A stretch of DNA of 64,000 nucleotides from Deferribacter abyssi. GTDB lineage: Bacteria > Chrysiogenota > Deferribacteres > Deferribacterales > Deferribacteraceae. Made by a program: the position numbers and the translations under genes. Each line of letters begins with the position of its first letter. Within the stretch, counting starts at the first letter, position 1. The notes under the pieces were generated by a model that saw nothing but the letters and a program-made list of their open reading frames with translations, made no database searches and was not told where the DNA came from. Below are positions 24,682 through 32,993 of this stretch, piece after piece. Location: positions 127,891-191,890 of the forward strand of contig NZ_JAQNCS010000003.1 in the NCBI RefSeq assembly GCF_049472655.1, in the 5' to 3' direction.

Positions 24682-25593
24682 CTACAAAATCTCATACTTT
24701 CCCAAGCCAAAAGCAGTGTTTTTGCCAATATGAAAAACCTCACCAAACCACAAAATCTTATATAAATCACTGTGTAAATTAGTTATAAAAAAACTTCCCA
24801 TTATACCGCTTAAACTAATTTTTCTTTTCTGTCTGTTAGAATAGCGTTCCCAGTGGTACCAATTAAATTCTGGCTTTAAAATTTCAATATTGCCACATTC
24901 AGCTATCAATTGTTTTACATCTAATATTTCATCCAGTTTAGTGCTACCATAATAGTACATTAACAATTCACATCTTCTCAAAGCTGCCATAAAGAAATCC
25001 TTAAATGTTGGTTGAAAAACTGGTTTTCCTTTTTTAAATAACCTAACTGGCGTCAATGTTTTAATCTCAATACTTTTTGGTGTTTTTTCAGTTGAATAAT
25101 CCAGATTGAATGTCTCTTTTTTAAAATTCAATTTGTTATCTTGATAAATGGTAACCCCATTTTGCAAAATGTCTTTGATTATAAATTTACCTTTTGCTTT
25201 ACCTAACCCTTTCTTACCCAACTCTTCAAACGTAAACACAAAATATGGCAAGGCATCAACAAATCTACCAATAACTATTAATTCAAATTCAAACTGGGAA
25301 CCAGGCTCATATACTCTCTTTTCTTCAAGTGGTGGAACCAATATATATGGGTGTGGAATAGAAATACCACTTTTTAAAAGTGGCTTATCGGAAACGTATG
25401 TTTCGAAAATATTAAAATAAAAACAGGATGATCTCAGTAAACACCCATCACAAGATTCTCTTGACTTTAAAACACAAGTGATTTTTTTAAATTGCCATCC
25501 GAAAGCTCCACGAAAGGTAGAACCCTTATATCTTGGTAAAACAATATCACAGGTAGCCTCAAGAATAAATTTAACTTTTACATAATCAATCAT
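24682..25593 (-). CDS. cas6: CRISPR pre-crRNA endoribonuclease Cas6
   Basis: 303 residues. It belongs to the Cas6 group with an N-terminal FRGAFGWQFKKITCVL segment and four closely spaced cysteines (ESCDGCLLRSSC, ~residues 46-57). A RAMP glycine-rich loop follows (ELGKKGLGKAKGKF). The C-terminal Cas6 domain ends in LWFGEVFHIGKNTAFGLGKYEIL. Cas6 cuts repeat RNA to leave the 8-nt 5' tag on crRNAs; here that tag would read AUUGCGAC. It is the first gene of the cas6-csm run, with a TGATAAGG word just upstream (25601-25608) that recurs in both CRISPR leaders. Confidence 0.93.
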   Translation of the reverse strand: MIDYVKVKFILEATCDIVLPRYKGSTFRGAFGWQFKKITCVLKSRESCDGCLLRSSCFYFNIFETYVSDKPLLKSGISIPHPYILVPPLEEKRVYEPGSQFEFELIVIGRFVDALPYFVFTFEELGKKGLGKAKGKFIIKDILQNGVTIYQDNKLNFKKETFNLDYSTEKTPKSIEIKTLTPVRLFKKGKPVFQPTFKDFFMAALRRCELLMYYYGSTKLDEILDVKQLIAECGNIEILKPEFNWYHWERYSNRQKRKISLSGIMGSFFITNLHSDLYKILWFGEVFHIGKNTAFGLGKYEIL

Positions 25594-25865
25594 AATAAAA
25601 CCTTATCAACAACCATTAATATTAATTATATAACAAAACGTTATTTCTTTTTCAATATAACTTAAAATTTTATTATACTATAAAAATATACATACAAACA
25701 GATAGGCTTACTCTATATAACCCAAAACAATAACCTCTAAATAAAAACTCAACTAATAATAACTTTTTAAGTGGTAGCTATCATTTTAATCTGTAAGATT
25801 AAAATTGATTGACTAATAAAATATTACACCCATGCAAAAGTAAAAACATAGAAAATAAAACACAT

Positions 25866-26930
25866 TTACACTTTTTTCCAAACTTTTTTACTTCCATTTT
25901 TTCTAACAATTAGTTTTTCTTTTTTTAAACCATCAACAGCTTTCTTTATAAGCTCATTTGAAATATCTGGAAATAGTTCTTTTATCATATCTAACGTAAA
26001 CTCATCTGGTAAATCATCCATAATTTTCTTTTTAATTTCATAATAAACTCCTCCTTTGATTACTGGCGCATTTCCATATTCTTGCATTACTTCAGCTATT
26101 TTTTCATGAGGAATATCATTTTCATGAGAATCTACAGCTTCAAAAAACCTATACGCCCATTCGTTGGCAAGTTTTCGATTACCAGCAAAAATTATAGGAA
26201 GATGTGGATGAAGTGCAAATATCTCAGCAATAGCTTTTACCGCAAAAGATGGTGAATAGAACTTTAGTTTATCAGCTTTAAGAAAATCTGAGTAGTTCGC
26301 TTCAATAACAAGAGCAGAATACTCATATGCTGAAAGTTCTGCAACTTGCTGATGAAACACGGGCAATCTGCTAAACTCGGAAATCATATTATCAAATGTT
26401 TTTCTTTCTACTACAGCCAAAATCTCATTATTTTTCAATAAAGCATAATCACCTACTGGTAGCTTTACTCTTTCAGTACTGCTATCTGAAAATTTCCATG
26501 GATACTTTTCATTAACATCAATTAAAATATTCAGTTTTTCTGAATGATAGGTTGTTAATTTAACTCTTGGTTTTTTCTCCTTCAATGCCCGTTGCGTTCT
26601 CCAAAAAATTTGTTCGTATTCTCCATCTTTAGTTTTATATTTTTTTTTAAGAAATAAAAAATCACATCGCTTGTTTTTTGCTCTATCTAGAACAACAACA
26701 AGTCTCTTACCTATTCTCTTTAGAGATATTACAGGGACCCTTTCTATTTCTTCAATTGGTGGTTCCATTTTTACATTATCTTCACGAAGACAAAAAATAT
26801 TACCTTTTTGTCCAGGCCATTTATCTTGTACTCTCAGTGCTAATAATATCTTATCCCCCTGTCTAATTGTAAGACGGTAAGGAAATTTTTTGTTATTAAC
26901 TGATTCAAGAATATAAAAAGTAGTTGTCAT
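25866..26930 (-). CDS. ERCC4/XPF-type nuclease with winged-helix tail
   Basis: 354 residues. Residues ~1-115 are beta-rich and unassigned. Residues ~134-265 form an ERCC4 nuclease: ILIDVNEKYPW (D138), VGDYALL (D161) and AVVERKTFDNMI (E175, R176, K177, D180), the full XPF-type active site, followed by helices resembling the family core. The C-terminal ~70 residues (DLPDEFTLDMIKELFPDIS, ELIKKAVDGLKKEKLIVRKN) look like a winged helix. XPF-family nucleases cut branched DNA; stand-alone bacterial members are little studied. It lies 272 bp upstream of cas6 in the same orientation, so a CRISPR link is possible but unproven. Confidence 0.85.
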   Translation of the reverse strand: MTTTFYILESVNNKKFPYRLTIRQGDKILLALRVQDKWPGQKGNIFCLREDNVKMEPPIEEIERVPVISLKRIGKRLVVVLDRAKNKRCDFLFLKKKYKTKDGEYEQIFWRTQRALKEKKPRVKLTTYHSEKLNILIDVNEKYPWKFSDSSTERVKLPVGDYALLKNNEILAVVERKTFDNMISEFSRLPVFHQQVAELSAYEYSALVIEANYSDFLKADKLKFYSPSFAVKAIAEIFALHPHLPIIFAGNRKLANEWAYRFFEAVDSHENDIPHEKIAEVMQEYGNAPVIKGGVYYEIKKKIMDDLPDEFTLDMIKELFPDISNELIKKAVDGLKKEKLIVRKNGSKKVWKKV

Positions 26931-27122
26931 GGATTACTACTCAAAGTTATATATTTTTCTTTAATAACTCATCTACTCTATTTGTTCTATACAAAAATGC
27001 CATCTATATCAATCCATTCTTCAAATTTAAAACTTTTGTACAATAAACTTTGGATTACTGATTGTCAATAAAATGGGGTTATGGAATCACCCCATTTTTT
27101 GTAAAACCTTGTTTGAAGTTGT

Positions 27123-27245
27123 TTATGGGAAAACATTTTCTGGGTTCAAGTTCCCATAAAACCGCCATGAATGGCGGTTTTAGAGGAACTTGCCTCAGAG
27201 CAAAACCGGATGTTTTGCGGGAATGAAGAAAATGCTTTCCCATAA
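27123..27245. repeat. Nested, cloverleaf-like palindromic element
   Basis: The outer arms 27123-27141 and 27227-27245 pair at 18 of 19 positions (TTATGGGAAAACATTTTCT against its partner). Inside are a CAAGTTCC/GGAACTTG stem (27147-27154 with 27185-27192), a perfect 11-bp hairpin AAAACCGCCAT/ATGGCGGTTTT (27158-27181), and GCAAAA/TTTTGC (27200-27205 with 27213-27218). It could be a MITE-like element or a folded RNA. Confidence 0.6.
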
Positions 27246-27363
27246 ATAATAACATGTAACTATTTGATATATATACTTAGACTAGCAACAAAAAATAGGG
27301 TGACTCCAGAATAAGGTTGTTGCGCAATAAACAACTTTTTAGTACAAAACTTCATGATAAACA

Positions 27364-27442
27364 AGAGATTGCTTCGTCTTATCCGCACCTACTGGATAAC
27401 ATAGTAATATTATCGCATATTAAGAAATACGAAGCAATCTCT
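27364..27442. repeat. Long inverted repeat, AGAGATTGCTTCGT arms
   Basis: Perfect 14-bp arms AGAGATTGCTTCGT (27364-27377) and ACGAAGCAATCTCT (27429-27442) around a 51-nt AT-rich centre. The GATTGCTTCGT core is familiar from dispersed repeats in several bacterial genomes. It starts 40 bp beyond the livF stop and might help terminate that operon, although no T-tract follows. Confidence 0.55.
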
Positions 27443-27481
27443 ATCATAAAAAAACTACGATATTAGCTAAGATTCTATTAA

Positions 27482-28216
27482 TCATATAATTGTGTGTTTC
27501 TTCTTACCTAAATAAGCCTCTTGTATTTTTTCTGAACTCAACAACTCTTGGGATGTGCCACTAAAAACAATTTTTCCAACTTCTAAAACATAACCTCTAT
27601 TTGCAAGTTTTAATGCAGCCTTAGCATTTTGCTCCACTAATAAAACTGTAACTCCACTTTCACTTACTTCTTTTATAGTTTTAAATATTGATTTCACTAA
27701 AAGTGGCGCAAGTCCAAGACTCGGTTCATCTAAAAGCAACAGCTCTGGTTTTGACATCAATGCCCTACCAATAGCGAGCATCTGCTGTTCTCCGCCAGAA
27801 AGAGTACCTGCAAGCTGCTGTTTTCTTTCTTCTAATCTTGGAAACAAATCATATATCCACTTCAACTTTTCTTTGTCTACACTTTCTTTTGTATAAGCAC
27901 CAAGAATAAGATTTTCTTCTACTGTTAATGTGGAAAATACTCTTCTTCCTTCCGGTGATTGAGAAATTCCTAACTTAACAATTTCATGTGCTTCAAGACT
28001 AGTGAGTTCTACCCCTTTATATTTGATACTACCAGACTTTGCTTTCAACAACCCACTAATGGTTCTAAGGGTAGTTGTTTTACCCGCTCCATTAGCACCA
28101 ATAATTGTAACAATTTCTCCTTTGTAAACTTTTAATGAAATCCCTTTAACAGCTTCTATGTTTCCATAACATACTTTCAAATCATTAATTTCAAGCATTA
28201 ATTCTTTACTACTCAT
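27482..28216 (-). CDS. livF: Branched-chain amino acid ABC transporter ATPase LivF
   Basis: 244 residues from the ATG at 28216, which has GAGG six bases upstream; in-frame starts at 28231 (GTG), 28228 and 28222 add up to five residues. Walker A is GANGAGKTT, the signature LSGGEQQ, Walker B LLLLDEPSLGLAP, and the H-loop VLLVEQN. LivF is the second ATPase of the HAAT-family importer. Its start overlaps the livG stop. Last gene of the livKHMGF operon. Confidence 0.95.
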   Translation of the reverse strand: MSSKELMLEINDLKVCYGNIEAVKGISLKVYKGEIVTIIGANGAGKTTTLRTISGLLKAKSGSIKYKGVELTSLEAHEIVKLGISQSPEGRRVFSTLTVEENLILGAYTKESVDKEKLKWIYDLFPRLEERKQQLAGTLSGGEQQMLAIGRALMSKPELLLLDEPSLGLAPLLVKSIFKTIKEVSESGVTVLLVEQNAKAALKLANRGYVLEVGKIVFSGTSQELLSSEKIQEAYLGKKKHTII

Positions 28217-28982
28217 ATTCATCCTCATCACTTCCTAAATATGCTTCAATAACTTTAGGGTCATTTTGAACCTGCTCTGGAGAACCTTCTGATATCTTTT
28301 TTCCAAAATTTATAACTACTATCTGATCTGTAACACTCATCACTAAATCCATATCATGCTCTATTAATAAAATCGTAACACCCTTATCTCTTATTTTAGA
28401 AATAGTATCAACAAGCTCTAATGTTTCCTTATCGTTTAAGCCTGCAGCCGGTTCATCAAGAATTAACAAGGCAGGTTCAGTTGCAAGAGCTCTTGCCATC
28501 TCTACTTTTCTCTGCAAACCATATGGTAAGCTAGTTGCAGAAACTGTAGCAAATTCAGTCAAACCAAAAAAATCCATGTATTCCCACACTTTTTCCCAAT
28601 TTTTTCGTTCATCATTAGCAGAAAAAGGTGTATGAAAAATCCCATGATACCATTTTTGTTTGCTTTTATTATGTCTACCAGAAATAATATTCTCTGCTAC
28701 ACTCATTTCCCCAAACAACCTTATTGTTTGAAAAGTTCTCACTATCCCCATATTTGCAATTGTATATGGTTTTAGACCTGTTATATTTTTTCCATTAAAC
28801 TTTATTGTTCCCTTTTCTGGCTTATATACTCCTGTAATACAATTAAAAACAGTTGTTTTACCAGCACCATTTGGACCAATAAGTCCAAAAATCTGCCCCT
28901 TTTCCACTTTAAAAGTAAGATCATCAACTGCAACAAGTCCACCAAACTTCTTAGTTACATTTGATAACTCTAACAATGCCAT
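28209..28982 (-). CDS. livG: Branched-chain amino acid ABC transporter ATPase LivG
   Basis: 257 residues. Walker A GPNGAGKTT, LivG-typical GIVRTFQTIRLFGEMSVAENI, a degenerate ABC signature region (SLPYGLQRKVEMARAL, in place of LSGGQ as usual for LivG), Walker B LLILDEPAAGLN, and H-loop LLIEHDM. It powers import together with LivF. It lies 3 bp after livM and overlaps livF. The family call is unambiguous, though the amino acid specificity cannot be read from the ATPase. Confidence 0.95.
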   Translation of the reverse strand: MALLELSNVTKKFGGLVAVDDLTFKVEKGQIFGLIGPNGAGKTTVFNCITGVYKPEKGTIKFNGKNITGLKPYTIANMGIVRTFQTIRLFGEMSVAENIISGRHNKSKQKWYHGIFHTPFSANDERKNWEKVWEYMDFFGLTEFATVSATSLPYGLQRKVEMARALATEPALLILDEPAAGLNDKETLELVDTISKIRDKGVTILLIEHDMDLVMSVTDQIVVINFGKKISEGSPEQVQNDPKVIEAYLGSDEDEYE

Positions 28983-28985
28983 AAC

Positions 28986-29933
28986 CTAATCCTTTATCAT
29001 ATATTTTGGAATTCTACCAAATTTAGCCGGCCAAATTCCTCTTGGCCTCAAAATCATTGTAAGAATCATTGCAATACCAAAAACAAAGTACCTTGCAGTC
29101 GCAAACTGTCTAAAAATCTCTGGTAAAACAAACATCACAAATGTTCCAAGTAAAATACCAGGAATAGATGAAGGCCCACCAACTATCACAATTGTAAAAA
29201 ACAAAACAGATTGTATAAAGCTAAACGCTTCTGGACTAACCGCAGCATACTGCACAGCAAACAATACACCAGCTAGACCAGCAAGAGCAGCACCCAATCC
29301 AAAAGAATACAATCTATAAAAACGTGTGTTTATACCTACACATTCTGCCGCTAACGAATCCTCATTTAAATAATGAAGAGCTCTACCAATTTTACAAGTT
29401 TCAAGATTTCTAATAATAAAAAAAGTAAGCATTAAAACAAAAAAAGATAAGAAATAAATAGATTGTTGAGAAAAAAATTGAAAGCCAAATATTTCAGGTG
29501 CTCCTATCCCAAATATTCCGTTAGGCCCACCCGTTATACCAAAAAGATTATTTTTAAGTACCTGTTCAAATACTATATTAAAGCCAATTGTAGTGACAAG
29601 AAGATAATCTCCTCTTAAATGAATTATTGGAGCAGCAAGCAAAACTCCCACAACCATTGGTAAAACAATAGCTACAGGAATTGTCCACAATACAGGAACA
29701 TTAAAGACGGTATTTAAGATTGCCGTAGAATATGCTCCTAATCCAAAAAAAAGTGCATGCCCCATATTAAACATTCCAGCTCTACCAAGAACTATATCTT
29801 GGCTTAGAGCTACTATGGAATAAATTATAAAAGTAGTTCCCACAGCAAGCCATCTTGAATCTGCCACAAAAGGATAAATTAGCAAAAAAGCTGTAAAAAC
29901 AAAAAATCCTACTAATGTTTTTTTATCATTCAT
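28986..29933 (-). CDS. livM: Branched-chain amino acid ABC transporter permease LivM
   Basis: 315 residues, about eight to ten transmembrane helices. LivM-type motifs include GRAGMFNMGHALFFGLGAYS near residue 50 and the cytoplasmic LNEDSLAAECVGINTRFYRLYSFGLGAALAGLAG, where the conserved EAA-like loop contacts the ATPase. The C-terminus ILRPRGIWP is typical. It pairs with LivH in the membrane channel. The first base overlaps the end of livH. Confidence 0.95.
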   Translation of the reverse strand: MNDKKTLVGFFVFTAFLLIYPFVADSRWLAVGTTFIIYSIVALSQDIVLGRAGMFNMGHALFFGLGAYSTAILNTVFNVPVLWTIPVAIVLPMVVGVLLAAPIIHLRGDYLLVTTIGFNIVFEQVLKNNLFGITGGPNGIFGIGAPEIFGFQFFSQQSIYFLSFFVLMLTFFIIRNLETCKIGRALHYLNEDSLAAECVGINTRFYRLYSFGLGAALAGLAGVLFAVQYAAVSPEAFSFIQSVLFFTIVIVGGPSSIPGILLGTFVMFVLPEIFRQFATARYFVFGIAMILTMILRPRGIWPAKFGRIPKYMIKD

Positions 29934-30835
29934 TACACTTTCTCCGCAACACGTTCTCCAAGAATACCAGTTGGCCTAAAAATTAATATTACGATAAGCA
30001 AAATATATGTAAAAGCATCTGCCCAGGTAGTTGATACATAACCAGCAATAAAGGCATTAAACAAACCAAGTAGCATTCCACCAAGCATAGCACCAGGGAT
30101 ATTACCTATACCACCAATAATTGCTGCCACAAAAGCATTTAGACCATAAATCCAACCCATATTAAAATATATTCCTTTGTAATACATACCGATAAATAAG
30201 CCACCCACTGAACCAAGAGATGAGCCTATAATAAAAATCATCACAATTATTTTATTTACATTAATTCCCATCAACTTAGCTGCAAGCTGATCAATAGCAC
30301 TAGCTCTTATAGCAGTACCAATTTTGGTTTTATTAACAAATAGATATAATACAACCATCAGGAACAATGATAAAACTAAAATAATCAACTGCATAAGTCC
30401 AAGAGAAACACCACCAATATTCCAATAAACACTTGGCACAACATCAGCAGGATAAATCTTAGGTCTTGGTCCCCATATTAACATAATCCCGTTCTGAATT
30501 ACCATGCCTGCACCCAAAGCAGATACAACAGCACTAAGTCTTGGAGCATTTCTCAAAGGTCTATATGCGACCCTTTCTAAAATCACCCCAATAATAGCAA
30601 TAACAATAGCAGTTATAATAAATACTACTGGGATCACAATATAATTAGGAACAGATGCGCCTGTTAACTGCATCATTACCACAAGTCCAATGTATGCAGA
30701 CAAAGCAACAAGATCTCCATGAGCAAAATTTATCAGCTTCATTACTCCGTAAACCATTGTATATCCAAGGGCTACGAGAGCATAAATGCTCCCGATTGTT
30801 AGCCCATTTATCAACTGTTGAAAGAATATTTCCAT
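29933..30835 (-). CDS. livH: Branched-chain amino acid ABC transporter permease LivH
   Basis: 300 residues, multi-spanning. The start QQLINGLTIGSIYALVALGYTMVYG and INFAHGDL are diagnostic of LivH. The cytoplasmic loop AIRASAIDQLAAKLMGINVNKI resembles the ATPase-contact region, and the end IVILIFRPTGILGE is standard. It forms the permease heterodimer with LivM. It lies 13 bp downstream of livK, so all five genes form one leftward operon. Confidence 0.95.
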   Translation of the reverse strand: MEIFFQQLINGLTIGSIYALVALGYTMVYGVMKLINFAHGDLVALSAYIGLVVMMQLTGASVPNYIVIPVVFIITAIVIAIIGVILERVAYRPLRNAPRLSAVVSALGAGMVIQNGIMLIWGPRPKIYPADVVPSVYWNIGGVSLGLMQLIILVLSLFLMVVLYLFVNKTKIGTAIRASAIDQLAAKLMGINVNKIIVMIFIIGSSLGSVGGLFIGMYYKGIYFNMGWIYGLNAFVAAIIGGIGNIPGAMLGGMLLGLFNAFIAGYVSTTWADAFTYILLIVILIFRPTGILGERVAEKV

Positions 30836-30848
30836 CTTTCGTCCTTAA

Positions 30849-31973
30849 TTATTTTGTTGGATAAACTATTTTATATTCACCATTTGGTTGAATTTCATAA
30901 GCCATATATGCACTTGTAATTCTTTCACCTTTCTTATCCCAGGTAATAGGACCAGTAATACCTGGAAAATCTTTCAACTCATCATGCAGGTAGTCAGCAA
31001 TTTTTTTAGTATCTGTAGTCTTAAGTACTTCAATTGCATGAAGGATTGCTCTTAAACCATCCACATTGAATAATGTCCAGATACTTGGTGGATCCTCATG
31101 ATATTTTGCTCTGTAATCTGCTAAGAATTTTTTAGCAATATCATATGGTAAATACTCTGGAAGAGGTACGTTAATTATATATGCACCAGCAGCTGCAGAG
31201 CCTGCAAGCTTAATAAATTCTTTATTGTCATTAGAGTCACCACCTACAAAATCAGCCTTAATACCCAACTGAACCATTTGAGCTCTTATTAAACCACCAT
31301 CAGTATAATAACCACTGAAGTAGATAACATCAGGATTGTAGGACTTAATTTTTGTCAAAATAGGTGTAAAGTTTTGATCACCAGATTTAATTTTTCCTTG
31401 ATAAACAATATTACCACCAAGTTTAATTGTGTTATCAACAACAGCTTTTGCAAGATCTACTGCAAAAGTAGAATAATCTGAGATAATAGCAATTCTTTTA
31501 TACTTTTTAAAGTTCACAAAAAAATCTGCAGTAAACTTACCTTCTGCACTATTTGGAGATGAATTTCTAAAGAATGTCCAGTAACCATGCTTAACTAATG
31601 TATCACTAGTACCATCGCTCGTTTGAAGCACACCAGCTCTAAAATAAGTAGCCTGAGCTGCTTCTGTAGCAGTAGATGTATAAGAGCCGATTACTGCAAT
31701 AACACCTTTATTAACAAGTTCTCTGGCACAAATAGCAGCCTTTACAGCTGTTCCTTCGTCATCACATGTAACAACTTCAATTTTTTTACCTAGCAAACCG
31801 CCTTTTGCGTTCACTTGCTCAACCCAAAGTCTTACAGCATTATCAATACCCTGCCCTTCACTGGCAAATTTACCTGTTATTGGTGCCTGAACACCAATTT
31901 TAATAGTGCCACCAGCAAAAGAACTTGCTACAAGGGCTAAGACCAAAAATAACGACAAAAAAACCTTTTTCAT
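30849..31973 (-). CDS. livK: Branched-chain amino acid binding protein LivK-type
   Basis: 374 residues. An N-terminal signal peptide (MKKVFLSLFLVLALVASSFA, cleavage after about residue 20) directs it to the periplasm. The mature domain begins GTIKIGVQAPITGKFASEGQGIDNAVRLWVEQVNAKGG, the classic type I periplasmic-binding-protein start, with AVIGSYTS and DVIYFSGYYTDGG later. It binds leucine, isoleucine, valine or related amino acids for LivHMGF. Strong AGGAGG Shine-Dalgarno. First gene of the operon, behind a TTGACA-N16-TAATAT promoter. Confidence 0.95.
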   Translation of the reverse strand: MKKVFLSLFLVLALVASSFAGGTIKIGVQAPITGKFASEGQGIDNAVRLWVEQVNAKGGLLGKKIEVVTCDDEGTAVKAAICARELVNKGVIAVIGSYTSTATEAAQATYFRAGVLQTSDGTSDTLVKHGYWTFFRNSSPNSAEGKFTADFFVNFKKYKRIAIISDYSTFAVDLAKAVVDNTIKLGGNIVYQGKIKSGDQNFTPILTKIKSYNPDVIYFSGYYTDGGLIRAQMVQLGIKADFVGGDSNDNKEFIKLAGSAAAGAYIINVPLPEYLPYDIAKKFLADYRAKYHEDPPSIWTLFNVDGLRAILHAIEVLKTTDTKKIADYLHDELKDFPGITGPITWDKKGERITSAYMAYEIQPNGEYKIVYPTK

Positions 31974-32020
31974 AACAACCTCCTGAGATTAAAATTATGT
32001 TTGATAAAACCGCTTTTCTC

Positions 32021-32048
32021 ATATTAATTAAAAAAGCCTATTTGTCAA
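32021..32048 (-). promoter_or_regulatory. liv operon promoter
   Basis: Read leftward: TTGACA (32048-32043), a 16-nt spacer and TAATAT (32026-32021). It predicts a transcript start near 32014 and a short leader before the AGGAGG of livK. Confidence 0.55.
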
Positions 32049-32429
32049 GTATAATGAACAATTTTCATTAAACAAAAACCATCTTCTTATAGAATAATAT
32101 TATTTTATTACCAAGTTGTTATAGAATTATAAACAAATATTATTTTATTACTTTTTTAATATAGTGAACAGTTTTCTTATTTAAAACATTTACATATACA
32201 CACTTAGGTGCAATAAATATATACAGCATTATGGTATACAATAATTAGTTCACTAATACTTGCTGGTAACAAATCTGTCGTTGTCGCCTATAAAGAACCA
32301 CTACGATTAAACAGCTTATTTGTTATCAATTATGTTTAATATCAAATCTTTGTTTAAATAACATTTTTTGTGTCATAAAATACATTATTTTATCATAACT
32401 CACTATTGAATAATTCCATTTTTTTGCAC

Positions 32430-32458
32430 TTGACAAGCTACAATAAAACTACTATAAA
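32430..32458 (+). promoter_or_regulatory. tRNA-Arg promoter
   Basis: TTGACA (32430-32435), exact 17-nt spacer, TATAAA (32453-32458). The mature tRNA begins 37 bp further on, a good distance for a short 5' leader removed by RNase P. Confidence 0.7.
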
Positions 32459-32495
32459 CACTTGCGAATAATTAGATTTTTTCAACATATAATAT

Positions 32496-32569
32496 GCGCC
32501 CTTAGCTCAACTGGATAGAGCATCTGACTACGGATCAGAAGGTTGGGGGTTCGACTCCTCCAGGGCGCG
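32496..32569 (+). tRNA. tRNA-Arg (anticodon ACG)
   Basis: 74 nt. Acceptor stem GCGCCCT/AGGGCGC with discriminator G; D-arm TAGCTCAACTGGATAGAGCA; anticodon stem-loop TCTGA-CTACGGA-TCAGA giving ACG (read as ICG); T-arm GTTCGACTC. The CCA end is not encoded, since TTTT follows. Single tRNA behind its own promoter. Confidence 0.97.
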
Positions 32570-32587
32570 TTTTATTTAACTATCTTT

Positions 32588-32839
32588 TCAATATTTTCCC
32601 TCATCAATGGCAACAAGATACCATTCGAGATTTTCTTTGCTAAACGAAAGCTCATAAATGTTTTCACCTTCTGTCACAGTATATTTATAAATCACATCTT
32701 GCCCTTCCCTCTCTTTCCATTGATAAATAACTCTTTTTATAAAAACCTTAGTGCCATAATACATAAACCACACAGGCTTAGGAAATCCCTTAAAAAATAT
32801 AGCACCAACTTTTATTTTCTCATTTAACATAACCAACAT
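32588..32839 (-). CDS. Small conserved protein, DUF6504-like
   Basis: 83 residues. I favour this strand because the ATG at 32839 has a full AGGAGG eight bases upstream, whereas the overlapping plus-strand frame starts inside the tRNA gene. The sequence FPKPVWFMYYGTKVFIKRVIYQW, KYTVTEGENIYELSFSKEN and LEWYLVAIDEG follows the pattern of DUF6504-type proteins (aromatic-rich beta strands around a YEL...WYL core). The function is unknown. No neighbour gives a clear hint; it is divergent from the YigZ-family gene. Confidence 0.7.
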   Translation of the reverse strand: MLVMLNEKIKVGAIFFKGFPKPVWFMYYGTKVFIKRVIYQWKEREGQDVIYKYTVTEGENIYELSFSKENLEWYLVAIDEGKY

Positions 32840-32912
32840 ATAAAAAACCTCCTATTGGTAAACAAGTGTTTACATATATGTTTTATATCATATACTACTT
32901 ATGTTTTCAAGA

Positions 32913-32930
32913 AGTTATTGACTAATAACT
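32913..32930. promoter_or_regulatory. Palindrome between divergent genes
   Basis: AGTTATT-GACT-AATAACT, a perfect 7-bp inverted repeat midway between the divergent starts at 32839 and 32994. It could be an operator for either gene. No known regulator consensus was matched. Confidence 0.3.
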
Positions 32931-32993
32931 AAAAAAAATTAATATGCCTTTCAGTCAATTAACGTAAATATTTCGAATATATTGTGGAGCAAA

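Larger units (their letters stand above)
26931..27481. other. 551-bp structured intergenic region
   Basis: No credible gene. It contains two notable structures: a 123-bp nested palindrome (27123-27245) and a 79-bp inverted repeat (27364-27442), annotated separately. The rest is ordinary AT-rich DNA. It separates the CRISPR island from the liv operon. Confidence 0.6.
31974..32495. other. Gap between livK and tRNA-Arg
   Basis: Holds the livK promoter and the tRNA-Arg promoter, annotated separately, and short direct repeats (AATATTATTTTATTAC at 32096-32111 and 32136-32151; TGAACA/TTTTC words near 32055 and 32165). No gene was found. Confidence 0.5.

Noticed and set aside
32543..32827. 94-residue plus-strand frame after tRNA-Arg.
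   Set aside because: It begins inside the tRNA gene and lacks a ribosome-binding site; the minus-strand frame has AGGAGG and family-like content.
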